From: Meandrina meandrites
Taxonomy: Eukaryota > Cnidaria > Anthozoa > Scleractinia > Meandrinidae
Length of the DNA: 64,000 nucleotides
Direction of reading: 5' to 3'
Assembly (NCBI GenBank): GCA_963693305.1
Contig: OY855904.1
Coordinates: 11,765,996-11,829,995, forward strand
The translations under genes were made by a program, and so were the position numbers. Numbering within the stretch: position 1 is the first letter of the stretch; every line of letters begins with the position of its first letter. Under the pieces are notes generated by a model that did no database searches, was not told the DNA's origin, and saw nothing but the letters and a program-made list of their open reading frames with translations. Positions 36,490 to 49,100 of this stretch are shown here, one piece after another.

Positions 36490-37070
36490 GATAGAACGAT
36501 ACAATCATTTTACAAATGATATAAAAGAAATCATGTCAATCTTTCTCGGCTTAATGTCAGGAAATTTTTGGAATTGATTACTACTCGACGAAAATTATTA
36601 ATATTGGTTTTCCGTCTCCTGACTGTGGCAAGGTACGTAAAATTAGTCAATGAGTTAAGAACGAGTACTTTGTAAGAAGCTAAAAGCAAGAAACCCATTT
36701 AAATGTCACCAAACTGTCACCTTAGTAGAGAAGTGAAATTGTAATTAATCACACATGCATGCATTGGCAGTCGAAATTGGCACGAACGTAAATTCCCTAA
36801 TGCATTTTAGTTTCACGTAGGTTTTAATTTTGCTATTTTACCTAAATTCGGGAAAATGAAAACGCGAATATTTGCTCTGAGAAAGACAGATAATTATCAT
36901 TCCGCCATTATCACGAAAAAAATACCGTCACGTTTTAAAGCATTCATTCTGGAATTTCAAGCAGCCTTTTTTGTCGCAACTTTCGGTTTTGAACCTTCGG
37001 GGGTCGTTACCTTTTCGATAAGATCGGCGGAGAGCTACCTTTTTTGCACTTTCATATTTAAAAAAGAAAT
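36490..37070. other. Intergenic, nothing firm
   Basis: A 75-codon ORF (36856-37083) opens here but runs into the fold-back arm and has no recognisable domain. Confidence 0.3.
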
Positions 37071-37073
37071 TCT

Positions 37074-37325
37074 TTCTGATTGACGGATGTCAACAGTTTG
37101 GCACCAATTCACATTGCCTACTACCAGTGATGGCTTGATTCCCCCCAAAATACCTTTCGTTTAAGAATTTATGGTTGAACATTTGAAGCAATTCCGTCTC
37201 TTCAAATCGCTCAAGATCCATTTTCAGCCAAACTGTTGATCGAAAAGTGTCTTGGGGCAAACCAAAGCATCCCTGGGAGTAGGCAATGTGTATTGGCGCC
37301 AAACTGTTGACATCTGTCAATCAGC
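37074..37325. repeat. Inverted repeat with arms of about 50 bp
   Basis: The left arm (37074-37125, GATTGACGGATGTCAACAG...) and right arm (37276-37325, ...CTGTTGACATCTGTCAATC) match over about 50 bp with few mismatches and a loop of about 150 bp. Probably a fold-back MITE; outer limits unclear. Confidence 0.75.
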
Positions 37326-37330
37326 AAGGA

Positions 37331-38767
37331 CTTTTTGAATTTAAAAGTTCTAAAAAGGAAGCTATTTTGCGCAAAAAGCGAAATAGTCGCCAATATAAAC
37401 GTAAGATGATTTTTAGGCGAAAGTGAAAAATACCCACTAAGTTTGAAAAACAAAGGTAGGGCATTTTTTCATATCACTTGATAGCAGTGAAAGTAATAAA
37501 AAGATACCAACTTTGTGCTTAGTTTCATAGAAGAACTAGGCGTGAACTGGGTTTTTGTAATTTTTTTGCTATAATTTTTTCACTGATCACTTTTGCATTT
37601 TTTTTTTTTTTTGCTTTACGTCACGTCGCTACTTTCGGAAGAAATACATATCAAACACGAGAGAGATCTAGAGTTTTTCATCACATTTCAAACAGCGAGA
37701 AGAGAGTTGAAAATACGACGCGTAGCGGAGTATTTTTGACGAACTTCGAGGTGTTTGGACATGTGATGAAACACTCACACGAGTGTTTGATGATGTCTAC
37801 TCAATCGAAACTAAAACTACGGAGAAAACAGAGAAATAAAATCTTAAAAATCTATGCTAATTAAAATCAGATTTCAAACCACCGTCACGGTTCTGATTTC
37901 CTTTGTGTTAACCAGATGAATTATTAATGAGTTAGAGAAACTCATTTAACATTTCGCCTGTGGGTCCCTACTTTCGGGATTGAGTAACGACCAAGAAATT
38001 ATATCGTTACTTTCAAAGGGTCGCCATAACTTTCGAAACCTTATGGTACTTTTTACGGTCTTTTTGCAATGCACGATACACCCCCATCGTGAGAAATTGT
38101 TTATTCTGTTTAGTGTTTATATGCTCGAATTTTTTTCTGTGTATAGAGGACAGCTATTCAAACATCACCAAACGGACACAGGTAAACTAATACTAGCACT
38201 GTTTAATTTTTATGTGTGTGTTTGACAACCCAACTTTCATTTTGTCGAGAAAATTATTGTTTTCGATAAGCCAAAACAAACATTCAGTTTCGTGAATAAA
38301 GATAATTTCATAACTGCGATCGGCACAGAGTTGTCAGTAAGAAACTTTTTACACTGCTTAGTGAAATATCAGCTTTTGGGGGATTCTGAAATAAGTTTAG
38401 TTTGTAGAACGAACGTGACATATTATGCAAGTTTAGTAACTTATCGACCGAACGTGATCAATGACAATATTTCTATGCTGGTTTGTTGAAAGAACATGGC
38501 ATAATTTTATGTTTAATACATTAAGCGAGTTTAGTTTATGGATTGAACGTGATGTACAAATTTATGCAAGAGACCAAAAAGACTTTAAATGGGAAAGTGA
38601 CGTAAGGAGCACCTAATTTATGATTAATTAACACTCGATATATATATTTTACAGAAAACAGTGCTCCGTGAAAGTCTGCTATTACTTTCCGTCAACAGCA
38701 GAAGATTGCTGGAAATTTTATCCAACCGATACAGATTCATATCCTTCGACGGAGGGCGTGACGAAGG
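37331..38767. other. Upstream region of the PRRT-like gene
   Basis: No coding homology recognised. Includes T and A runs, an inverted TTTCATCACATTTCA / TGTGATGAAAC pair (37676-37770) and a TATATATAT stretch at 38639-38647, about 120 bp before the start codon, which could serve as a TATA-like element. Confidence 0.3.
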
Positions 38768-39805
38768 ATGAGTTCTTGGAAATTTGCTGGAAGACCAGAG
38801 GCTGAAAATGCAGCTTCGGTTGGGAATGATTCAGCTGGGAGTGTTAACAACGCGAAGCAAGCCTGGCCCGAACCTTTTCCAGAATGGACTGCAGCCATTG
38901 AAGAGTGGGGCTGGATGTGGTTTGCCCATATTTACGGCTTTGGAAGCCTGTTTGCCCTTATGACGTTTTACGCATTTTTCTCTCTCTATCGGTTTCGCAA
39001 AACGTTTTTCGCCAGACACAAGGTCCATCTGCGGGTCATGAACTATTCGTTCATGGTTGCAGGCTTCGGGCGATCCCTCGATCTCTTCTGGGACCCTTAT
39101 GGCTCAAGAGAATCTTCATCAGTGATTCAAAACTTAGTTCTTTTGACTTGTTGGGGAATCGCTACCGCGTGCTTGACCTCAGCATTCAGTATAATGTTGT
39201 TAATCTTCTTAGAAACCACAAAAACTAAGCTGGGACCACCGAAACTTCGAAACCTGCCTTTCTTGCTTTCGGTGACTATTGTCAACATTGCATATTTGAT
39301 CTTGTCTGATCTTGTTGTGTGGTTTTACCCAAGAGTTAAAGTCATGATTTTTGTATGTCACGTTTCTTTCGCCATCTGGGGTCTAGCTATTTCTGCTGGC
39401 TATTTTATCGCAGGCGTCAAAATGAGGCGAAATCTCAGATCGACGCTGCAAGCTCACACTTCGCATGATAAATGTTCCCTTCGCGACGCGAGAAAGCTAA
39501 AGCGTTTGTTCCTGTTCATGAGTGCGGCCTCAATTTTTGGTCTGTGTAATTTTTCCGTGTCTTTATACGTAAGCGTCGGGGAGTTTGGAGTTTTTAGCGG
39601 AGAGAGTTACGCTAAAAGCTGGCCGTGGTTCGCCATACACACAACTATGAGAATAATGGAACTGTTATTGGGCGCTTTGATCTTCCTTATCGCAGTAGAC
39701 AGCTCAAGAACTTGCCATCAAAAGTCTCCATCTGTGTCTAGGTTTGCCACTGCTCGTAAATCAACAATTGGATCGGTAACTGAATCACAAACAGCAGAGC
39801 TGTAA
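38768..39805 (+). CDS. Intronless seven-transmembrane protein, PRRT3/PRRT4-like
   Basis: Single open frame of 345 residues. The N-terminus is short and polar (about residues 1-45), followed by seven hydrophobic segments at about 50-75, 90-108, 120-148, 160-185, 190-213, 244-270 and 290-315, then a Ser/Thr-rich cytoplasmic-like tail. The first segment reads WFAHIYGFGSLFALMTFY, and later GFGRSLDLFWDPYG and RIMELLLGALIFL occur. This arrangement recalls the C-terminal membrane domain of proline-rich transmembrane proteins 3 and 4, whose function is poorly known; the long proline-rich ectodomain of the vertebrate proteins is missing. No GPCR DRY or NPxxY motif is evident. It lies between convergent ARSB groups, has AATAAA overlapping the stop region (39806-39811), and is followed by a hAT-like MITE 21 bp after the stop. 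Retrogene origin is possible but unproven. Confidence 0.8.
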   Translation: MSSWKFAGRPEAENAASVGNDSAGSVNNAKQAWPEPFPEWTAAIEEWGWMWFAHIYGFGSLFALMTFYAFFSLYRFRKTFFARHKVHLRVMNYSFMVAGFGRSLDLFWDPYGSRESSSVIQNLVLLTCWGIATACLTSAFSIMLLIFLETTKTKLGPPKLRNLPFLLSVTIVNIAYLILSDLVVWFYPRVKVMIFVCHVSFAIWGLAISAGYFIAGVKMRRNLRSTLQAHTSHDKCSLRDARKLKRLFLFMSAASIFGLCNFSVSLYVSVGEFGVFSGESYAKSWPWFAIHTTMRIMELLLGALIFLIAVDSSRTCHQKSPSVSRFATARKSTIGSVTESQTAEL

Positions 39806-39826
39806 AATAAATTAATACTTAGATGC

Positions 39827-40017
39827 GGGCGTGTTTTAAACACGAAATGGCGAAATGGCGAAATATTGTAGAGTACTGCCTAAAGCAACAAATAAGAGCT
39901 AACCGCGAGCAAACCGGAGTAGAAGCTAACCGCAAGCAAGTTTCGTTTCGGGTTTAAGTACTTACCTGGCTCGTATCTTTAATATCATTTCGCCATTTCG
40001 TGTTTTAAACACGCCCC
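39827..40017. mobile_element. hAT-like MITE (191 bp) with 8-bp TTAGATGC duplication
   Basis: GGGCGTGTTTTAAACACGAA at the left is perfectly inverted at the right (TTCGTGTTTTAAACACGCCC), continuing into AATGGCGAAAT/ATTTCGCCATT for nearly 30 bp. TTAGATGC stands at 39819-39826 and again at 40018-40025. An 8-bp duplication fits hAT elements. It lies in the 3' flank of the PRRT-like gene. Confidence 0.9.
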
Positions 40018-40108
40018 TTAGATGCAACAGGATCGCACCTGGAGGAAATTGAGAATATCGCCGGTGATTTCATTACTTAATTGAACCCCATTTTGACAAA
40101 GGTTATTG

Positions 40109-40114
40109 TTTAAT
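40109..40114 (-). promoter_or_regulatory. Candidate polyadenylation signal (ATTAAA) of ARSB-B1
   Basis: ATTAAA on the minus strand, about 30 bp past the TGA stop (40146-40144). Confidence 0.35.
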
Positions 40115-40143
40115 CAAGAAATAGATTGTAATTTCATAAGTAG

Positions 40144-43100
40144 TCAGCCTTGCCAGGGTCCCCAACACCCATTCTTTTCAGCGGTTTCTCCTGCCTGGGG
40201 ATCCGGTGGCTGATTGAGTGGTGTGACTGTGCTCTTTACGTAATACGCCATTCTCTCCTTCAGCTCCTGTACTACATCTGGGTATTTGCTGCTTAAGTCG
40301 GTGCGCTCATTAGGGTCAGCGGTTAAATTGTAAAGAGCCACCTTGATTATATTTTTTAGCTTGGGGTCTTGATCCTACATCAATTCAAAAAAGGAAAGAG
40401 TAGTTAGCAATTTTTGAGCTATCTAAAGCCACTGTTTAATTTGTAAAATATTGTAAATTTGTATTTATAGAAATAAAAAAAAGTGAATTAAAACCAATAA
40501 TTAATTAATGTGTGAAAATGACCGTGAAACTGCTATGGCAACGAAAATCTGTTAGGTTAAAACTCTCAAGATATTACAGAGAACTTACCAGCAACAACAC
40601 CGACTTCATTTCTCTATTGTTATCATCTTCATCTAACTGTAACCCAGTCCTTCCCTGTGTTAGCATCTCTTCCAGTTCAGGTGGCTTAAACCACGTGACA
40701 TTGGGAACGTTCATTAGTAACTTCATGTGACCCACACGCAATGCGGACCCCTTATTGGTGTCAATGTTAATGAGGACTTCGTTTCTTGGTGAAGGTTTTC
40801 CTGAGCTGATTGTCTCCCATACGTCAAAACCGTCAACTGGTTTAGGATATTTAGGATCGTAGCTTCCTCCTAAAGACGAAGAACAAACCAAGCTGTTATA
40901 GGTAGTCAAATGAACATTCCCGCTCGCAACGTCGGGAATGTTCATCGCAATGTAAACACTGGGTAATTATATACACCTTATTCGATGGTTTAACATATAA
41001 TACGCGCGGATATTTTGCGAGTTGCATAGTATTTTTCCGAGCCCCGAAGGGGCGAGAAAAATACGAGCAATGAGCAATGAGCAATGAGCAAATGATTTAT
41101 TATTCCGCTAAAAATTAAAGTTTGGTTCAGCCATTTTGTCGCTTCGCTTTCAGTCCGTATTTTTGCCCTGTTCTACAGTGTAATAACGTGGCATATTTTG
41201 CGCGTTCTTTTGCCCAAATATGGTAAAACGGTACAATAGTGGAATAATAAAATTGCTTAATTATAATATTTTAACATGCGCTTAATAATTACTATTAATT
41301 GAATAACAATCATCTGGGAACAAAATCAGTGCATATGCGCGTTTCCGAAATGTACGGATGATTTTGGATCATATCCAAGTAAGGGAAAGTAGCCAATGAT
41401 GTTTGCTTCATGTTGCTTGAATGATACAGGAAGTCAACAGAATGGTGTCCGCTGATCAATTTTGCGTGTCGTGTGCGACTGTTTGTGATTCTTACCTGCC
41501 AGCTTAATAAGAGTTGGGAACCAGTCTGTCACGTGCAGCAACTCTGCACTTCTCACACCTCTCCTTTCCAGTAAATTACCATAGACAAATGCTGCCCCTC
41601 TAGCCCCACCCTCCCAAACAGTGTGTTTTCTACCACGAAGTGGCCAGTTAAATCCTCCGTATGGTGGATTACCGCCATTGTCCGTACTAAAGATAACTAG
41701 CGTGTCATTCCACAACCTGCAAATAAAAGGGATCGAGATATTGACGTATCGATGTTAGGTTAGTTATAAGTTAGTCAGTTATCGGTCATTAAAGGAGCTA
41801 CGTCATGGAGATTTTGCGGACTTGTTGTCTAAACTATTCTGAAATTAGTGGTAGGCAACTTAACCCACGAAAATCATTATCTTTAAACATCTAAAAGAAG
41901 ATATAACCTTAATTTGAGAGAGAAATCAGAGTAAGGCTATAAATGACAATTTTTGGAAGTCGCGCAGACACAACTTAAAAAGTTTAGCCTTAATGTTTCA
42001 AGTTGCAATCCATTTCCATCCGCAGTCATAGACGTTTGTTAGCAGTTTCAGTGCTCTGATATAGCAATTGCCAATCAAACTGGACCAATATGTTTAGGTT
42101 TCCTACAACACAAATATAAATTTTGGCTGTTCAAAAATCTGAGCTTATTTTGTATGAGGGGTCATCGCCGCCAAAATCTTGTTTAAAACAGGGTTTTGGC
42201 GGGATGATCCCTCATAATTTTATAACTCACACATCATAATGTTCCTTGGACGACTTATTTCGTTAAGAAATCAAGACGAACATCGTTTCCCTCAGCTTTG
42301 ACATACGATTGATGTTTTTCTGGTATTCGTTGTTATGTATTTCTTAAACACAGTTTTTCCATAGATTTTTGCGTGATGACAAGAACGTGTGTTCATGGAA
42401 CGTTCGTAGCTTAGTAACCAGGCACTAGAACGTCTGGCTGATTAATATTCATATTTTCGATTATCGGAACTCTCGATTATCCGGACTATTTAGCCCAGTG
42501 CCCAAGGGTTCGGATAATCGAGGTTTAACTGTATTCACAGTTGCCATGCAATGTCCATGCAGCACTAGTACACGAGATGAAAATGACTCAGAAGAAGTTT
42601 TCAAGTGTTTATTTCATTCGGGCATAAGCCGACGAACGAACATTGGGAACCACACGAACCTCAGAAACAATATTGCGATATTTCTCAATTGAACTCATAT
42701 TGGGCCACAGGGGGCCCTCACTGCTAACGCACCTTTTGTGTTGTAGCTGCCATTAAGTACGCAGTCCGCTGGGAGGAGATCTGGAACCGAGAAATCTTTG
42801 GAATCCGCTCGGCAGTCACAATAGGGACCTTACGAAACCACGACGGCGACTGCAACGAGAACGTCACCAAACAAAAGGCTTAATGAGCAGTACAATAGCT
42901 TAGCACGTGCGTTATCCATCTTGGTACATTTCTCCGTCGCCCTCTGCAAAGCAACGACGTGAAATGGCCAAATTTTGCGTAGTCTGGAGAACGTGAAACA
43001 CGACAACGAATTTTTCTTGTTTTAAGTTTGAATTTAATAATGCGCTTACATATTCAGCTAGAGATTAGTTCTGACAAAAATGACGCACTAAATAAATTAG

Positions 43101-46100
43101 GATAGCTGCGAAAGTGTTAACTAAAATATAAATTCATTTTTCAGTCGCCGTTATCGTCAGCGTCGCCGTCGTGGCTTCGTAAGGTCCCTATAATATATAT
43201 TAATCTCGGCACGCGATTGGATGCCGTCCTGAGGATTTCGAAATTTCTAGACCGTCCCAGATCGGTCCCATAATTTTTTCGTTTCTAGATCTCCTGCCAG
43301 CAGACTGCGTATTTAAGATTCAAAATGGCCCGTGTTGGGCTCTAATCTCACCGAGGTAAAAGGGTTTTTCCATCGCCTCGTGTTGTCCCCAATTTAATCT
43401 CTCAGTGAATAGGATTCCTGGGTTTAATTTAGAGTTAATTTCCAGCTTTCTTTTGCGTTTTTTCTTATTTCAGCCAAATTTTATTAATGGACGGACCAAG
43501 AATAGTTTGCATAGAGGTCAGAGAAACTTGTAACCTATTAATGGAAAAAAACTTTCAAAACTGAAATGTAGACTAAAAGTATGCAATTGTATGTAGACAG
43601 GATACAGAGCTCCATTAAAATCAACATTTCATTTGACCAAATTGGAACGCCAAATATTGCATGAAATAAATAATCGAAATAAACAAAAGTAACACATTGA
43701 ATCTTCAAATTGAACATGCACAAAAATAAAACCAGGGCATTTCAAAGTAGTCATGTTGGCAATAAAATCAAATAATAAATCAGTAAATAGCTGATCCTTT
43801 TCTTAAAAACAGTAACTTATTGCAGCAATTAAAGAAACAACAATCTATTACTATAGGAGCGTACATGTCTAACACCAATTGGGTATACCTTTTCTGAAAT
43901 TTTCTTCGAAAAATATTTAAATGTTGCGCTTTTCAATAACACAAGGACTGGACATTTAAAATTCAAGCAACGGTTTCGCTTTTCACTCCCGCTAATCATC
44001 GCAGTGTACGTCTCAGAAAACGAAAAAGATGAGTTCAGAGGTGTCAAAAGGTAACGTTCGCGGGCAGTGATTGGTGGATTTCGATCCGCTTTGTAGATTT
44101 CTCTTTTTTCCAATTGGTTGGTCCCCGCCGTAAAATATTAAATTAAATAATGATTGACAGCGGCAAAAAGGGAACTTCCTTTTTGTGTTAGAACGTGGTT
44201 AAAAAAGATCGGGAAAAAATTGCTTGCAGGAATTAAGGTGTTGTTCGAAAAAAAAATGTTTGCAGAGGTGCATATATATAAAAAAAGTTTGCAGGGGAAA
44301 ATTATTCATACCCCCCACCCCATCCCTCCCGGAAAATAATGGTCCGTCCCTAAAGCAAATTGGTCCCGCAACAGCCATTTTAAAACACGTTATGTAATCA
44401 AACTGGTTTTGTGGCATACCCTGCCGAGGTGAAAACCTTGGTAATGTTTCCCACCGCCTCATCCAAGATGTCTACCATACCAGCGTAACGTCGCCTGGTT
44501 TCGTTTTTGATAAAATTGTATTTATTGACATGATGCTGAGGTGCTTCCACTGGGAGATGAACGTTCTGAAATGCCATGTACAAGAACATGGGTCGTGCTG
44601 GATCATGTGACTTCACTATCGTCTCCATTCTCTGAAAATCAAATCAAAGACGTCTCTAAGGGGGGTGGAGAGAGTGGGTAAGGGAGGATCTTATAAGACT
44701 GGTAATTATCCTTAATGCACAACCACTAGAACAGGAATTTTTACGGTCTACTAAGTTTTACTGGGCACTTTTGTATATTTTTTCCATTTTCTTAAACTCT
44801 TTTTATATAACTATTTCAACTACTAGACATTAGGTTTTTTTTAACTCTATTTTTATAACTATTTTAAACTATTAGACATTTTATATTTTTAGAAATTGTA
44901 TTTAGCAGGGCCCCTCTGGACACCAGCCACCGTGCTGAATGGGCCACCCTGCATAAATAAAGTTTTACCTACCTACCTACCTACCTACCTACCTACCTAC
45001 CTACCTACCTACCTACCTACCTACCTACCAACCTAGAGTCCAACATGATTTATTTTCTCAAAACCTCTATTTTAAGCATCCTGTAAACGGACACCTTTGC
45101 CTACAATGAGCAGACGCCTTTTGATGGTCCGCAGGGACTTAAATAACCTCTTGTAGGAGGGCAGTAAAGGTGATCAAACTACTACGCAAAACGGGCTTCT
45201 TTTAACTGTACAACACATTAACAAAAAGCGAGGCGAGGCCCTGAAAAGCAAAGTTAAGAACGTAGTCCTTTCGATTCCAGCAAACTCTCACTATAAGACA
45301 TCAAAGAACATAATTGTAGCTGCTAGTAACAGGCGAACTGAGGCACTCGGCTTCATTTCCTGTAAGAGGCTATGCATTATTAGTGAGTAAGCATATATGA
45401 AAGAAGTGTTTATATATTCTTCTGATATTGCCTAAAATGACATTTCCTGGCTTCGAAATTTCGAAATTTGACCCAATAGCGTCTCGTTTCCCTGTAATAA
45501 CAGTTGTTGCTGAATTAATAGGCCATGGGCTTGGGTTCATGATCGCCAACTTACAAAGGCTACAAACAAAGAGATATTTCATTCGGTGATGAGTGTTGGG
45601 TGAACCAAGGACATGAAATTGTTCCACTTTGTTTCCAGTAGCGCCTTTGGGAACAGTCATTTCTTACTCCGGCATTATTAACAATTTAATCCTTAGGATT
45701 ACACTGGGCCTATTCCGAAAAAAAAAAACGTCAAGTAACGTTTGTACACAAATGTTATTTCTGACGAATGAGCTTGCGAAGAAGGCTGAAATAACTATTT
45801 TGCCGGCACGGGACACAACACGGCCTGGGTCCCAGGCCGGTGCATTATGGGTGGTTTACCAGGGGTATATAAGGGGGAGTTTAGCACGTGATAGTCATCT
45901 AGGCCTAGACCAACCCAGTTCAGGGCTCCGTTTATTTCGTTCACTCGGTTTTTTCTCGCTTTCGCCGTTGAATTCGCCATGTCTATTTCTAAGGACGAAG
46001 TTTCCGATCTTATCACCGCCAACCACCAGTTAATGAATTCTTTCAAAGACCTTCTGCAGGACACCGTCGGCCAAATCAAACCGCGGCGGGCCAACGTGGA

Positions 46101-49100
46101 TGCCGCGGACTCACAAATGAGAGAGATAAAGAAGCTCAAATTCAGCGAACCCCGCAAGTTTAAGCGTAAAGCAAATGAGGATCAGTACAAATTCAATCTC
46201 AAACTAGCGGAAACTCTAGACGACGCCAAGTCTGCCGCCGAAAAGTTACAGCTCGACAAAGTTAAAGCCGATCTGGAAGCAGGTGAGAAACTACTCATCG
46301 AACGCCAAAAGCATATTCTTCTCGCTGACAAATCGGATTCTGTGTGGCTTACTGTAAAGGAGTATAAGAAGCACGATTTGGCTGATTATTCTGACGACGA
46401 GAAGCGAATTTTCAGTGCTGAGCGCTGTGCTCGATCGACTCTGTCTTCCCTAAGGAAGAAAGAGCGCTTCGTTTGCCACGTCCAAGAGACCTCCACTTGC
46501 ACTAGCGTCTGCTCCTTCTTCTTCATCCAACGCTCAGCCACAACCCGCTCAAGCGATTCAGTCCCTCGTGTCCCCTATGTATACGGTTCGTCGTTCCAAT
46601 ATGGGAACCTGTTTTGCTTGCGGCAAGCCCGGGCATTGGCGTGCTACCTGCATGTCCAGCGATGTCCAAACAGCAGCCTTCGCCAGCTCCTAAATGACTA
46701 CGAGATCAGGATAAACAAGGTGTAGTTCCTTCCTTTTTTGATTTCAACGATTTAGTTATGGAAGCGGAGGATGACAGTACTTTCAATTGTAATTCTGCTT
46801 GCTCTGAGTTTGATCTGCTTGTTTTGAATACGCTCGATGATTCACATTGTGCTTCTGATCTTTCTAGTCAGCCAACTGTGCGGGGAAGGCTTAAATTGTG
46901 CATCGCTTTCTGGCGTTCTTTAGAATCTTCACAGTTTATTCTTAATGTCATCAGTTAAGGTTACAAAATTCCGTTCTTCGAACTTCCAACGCCTTTTGTC
47001 AAGGCTAACAATGCTTCGGCGCTTTCGAACAGTTCCTTCGTTTCCAAAGCTGTTAATGAACTCCTCCATGTAAACCTTACTGAAGAAATTTTTTGCGTGC
47101 CTGACATTATCAACCCGCTTTCTGTTTCCACGCGCAGCTCTGGCAAACAAAGGCTAATTTTGGACCTTAGGCACGTGAACACTTTCATTTTTAAATAAAA
47201 GTTTAAATGTGAGGACGTAAGCGTCGCCGTTCAGATCTTTTACAAAGGTTTTCATTTATTCAAATTTGACTTGAAATCAGGATATCATCACATTGAGATT
47301 TTTCCCGCGCATCGCAAGTTCCTTACGTTCGCCTGGGATTTTGGAACTGGATCTTTCAGATATTTTCAGTTTTGCGTGATTTCATTTGGATTGTCCTCAG
47401 CCCCTTTCATATTTACTAAAATGTTTAAACCGCTTCTAAAGTCCTAGAGAAGTAGGGGCATTCCAATTGCCATTTTCCTCGACGACGGGCTAGGTGGGGG
47501 AGCTGACTATGTTTGCGCCAAAATTAACAGTTTAGTTGTGCGTTCATGTTAAGTGCGTAGCTCGCGTTGCCGGCCAGATTATCTCTCTTTCTAGCTGCGT
47601 GGGTCCAGTCGCCCGTATTATGACAAGATTTCTTTTCTCGGTGATCAACAGTGCTGTTTCTTGGGACTGTCATGTTTCGCTTACCGAGGATGCGATTTCT
47701 GAGATTGATTTTTGGAGACGCAATGTCCACTCCCTTAATGGCAAAGTGTATTGGGGGGCTAAGTCTCTTCCGGCTAGGATACGTTTTTCTGATGCATCTT
47801 ATGCCGCTTGTGGCGCGTTCGTTCAACTGCAATCGAACACTGACCTGGTGTTTCACCAGAACTGGTCCATCGTTGAGAGTGCTAAACGTTCTACTGCTGT
47901 GTGCCTCGCCTTAGAAGCCTTTCATAGTCATCTTGCTGGTTCTAAGGTCGTCTGGTACTCTGACAACCAGAATGTCTCGTCCATTCAGTCTACTTAACGG
48001 CAGTAGGAAGGTCGACCTTCAACGTCTCGCCCTTCAAGCTTTTGACACCTGCCTTCGGCATCGCATTACTTTGGATCCTAAGTGGATCCCTAGGGATCTT
48101 AACGTTAGAGCGGATCTCATTAGCAAACACGTCGATTTCGATGATTATGCACTGAACGATGCTATTTTTCAGGGCTTAGATGAGCTGTGGGGTCCTCGTA
48201 GCGTCGACAGGTTTGCCTGCAACTACAACGCCAAGCTTCCCAGATTTAATTCCAGGTTTGCTCAACCAGGATCCGAAGCAGTCGACGCATTTTGCCAGGA
48301 CTGGGGAAGTGACAATAATTGGTTGTGCCCTCCAGTTTGCCTCACCGCTAGAGTCATTAAGCATTTGGGTCTGTGCCAGGCCAGGGGAACTTTAATTATT
48401 CCCATATGGAAGTCGTCCTTCTTCTGGGGCACCTGTACTAAGGATGGGGTTTACTGGAGTGACTTTGTCATTGACTGGGTATATCTCCCCAAGTTTCAGG
48501 GGCTGTTCGCCAAAAGAAAAGCGTGTAACTCCCTCTTTGGCTCAAGATCGGTAGATTTTGACGTTGTGGCGCTTAGAATCGATTTTAGCCCTACCAGGCA
48601 CCCGTTGTCCCTTAGAGGCTATTGCACGTCGCCCCCCGGCCAATGTAGCTCTTGTTTATAGGCTCTGCGTTCCTAATTGGAATTGCAGAATGCCCTGGGG
48701 TTTCGCCTTAATTGTTCCTCAGATCTATATCGTTTTCTTTTTCACCCTAATTGTCTTTCATTCGCCATGTATTTCGCTTTTACTTTCATCGCGAATAAAG
48801 TCTCATTTTCATTGTGTCCTCCTCTTGCATTACTTTATATATGTCCTTTTTTGTCCCATGTTATGCTCCACTCGGTTTTCTTTTTATCTCCTCAGATGTT
48901 TTTAGCTCAGGTTTCTGGCGAAACCAGCTCGCACTGGGAGATGGCGCTATCCAGGGTCTGGCGGACAGACTGAAGACCACGGTCCTCTCTTCCAAAGCCT
49001 GTAGCACTTCCTTTCAGTATCACCGTGCATATTGCAAGTGGAAGGAGTTCGTGGTTTGTAAGCTTAGCGCAAATGGTTTTCCCGTCGACCCTTTTCACGT

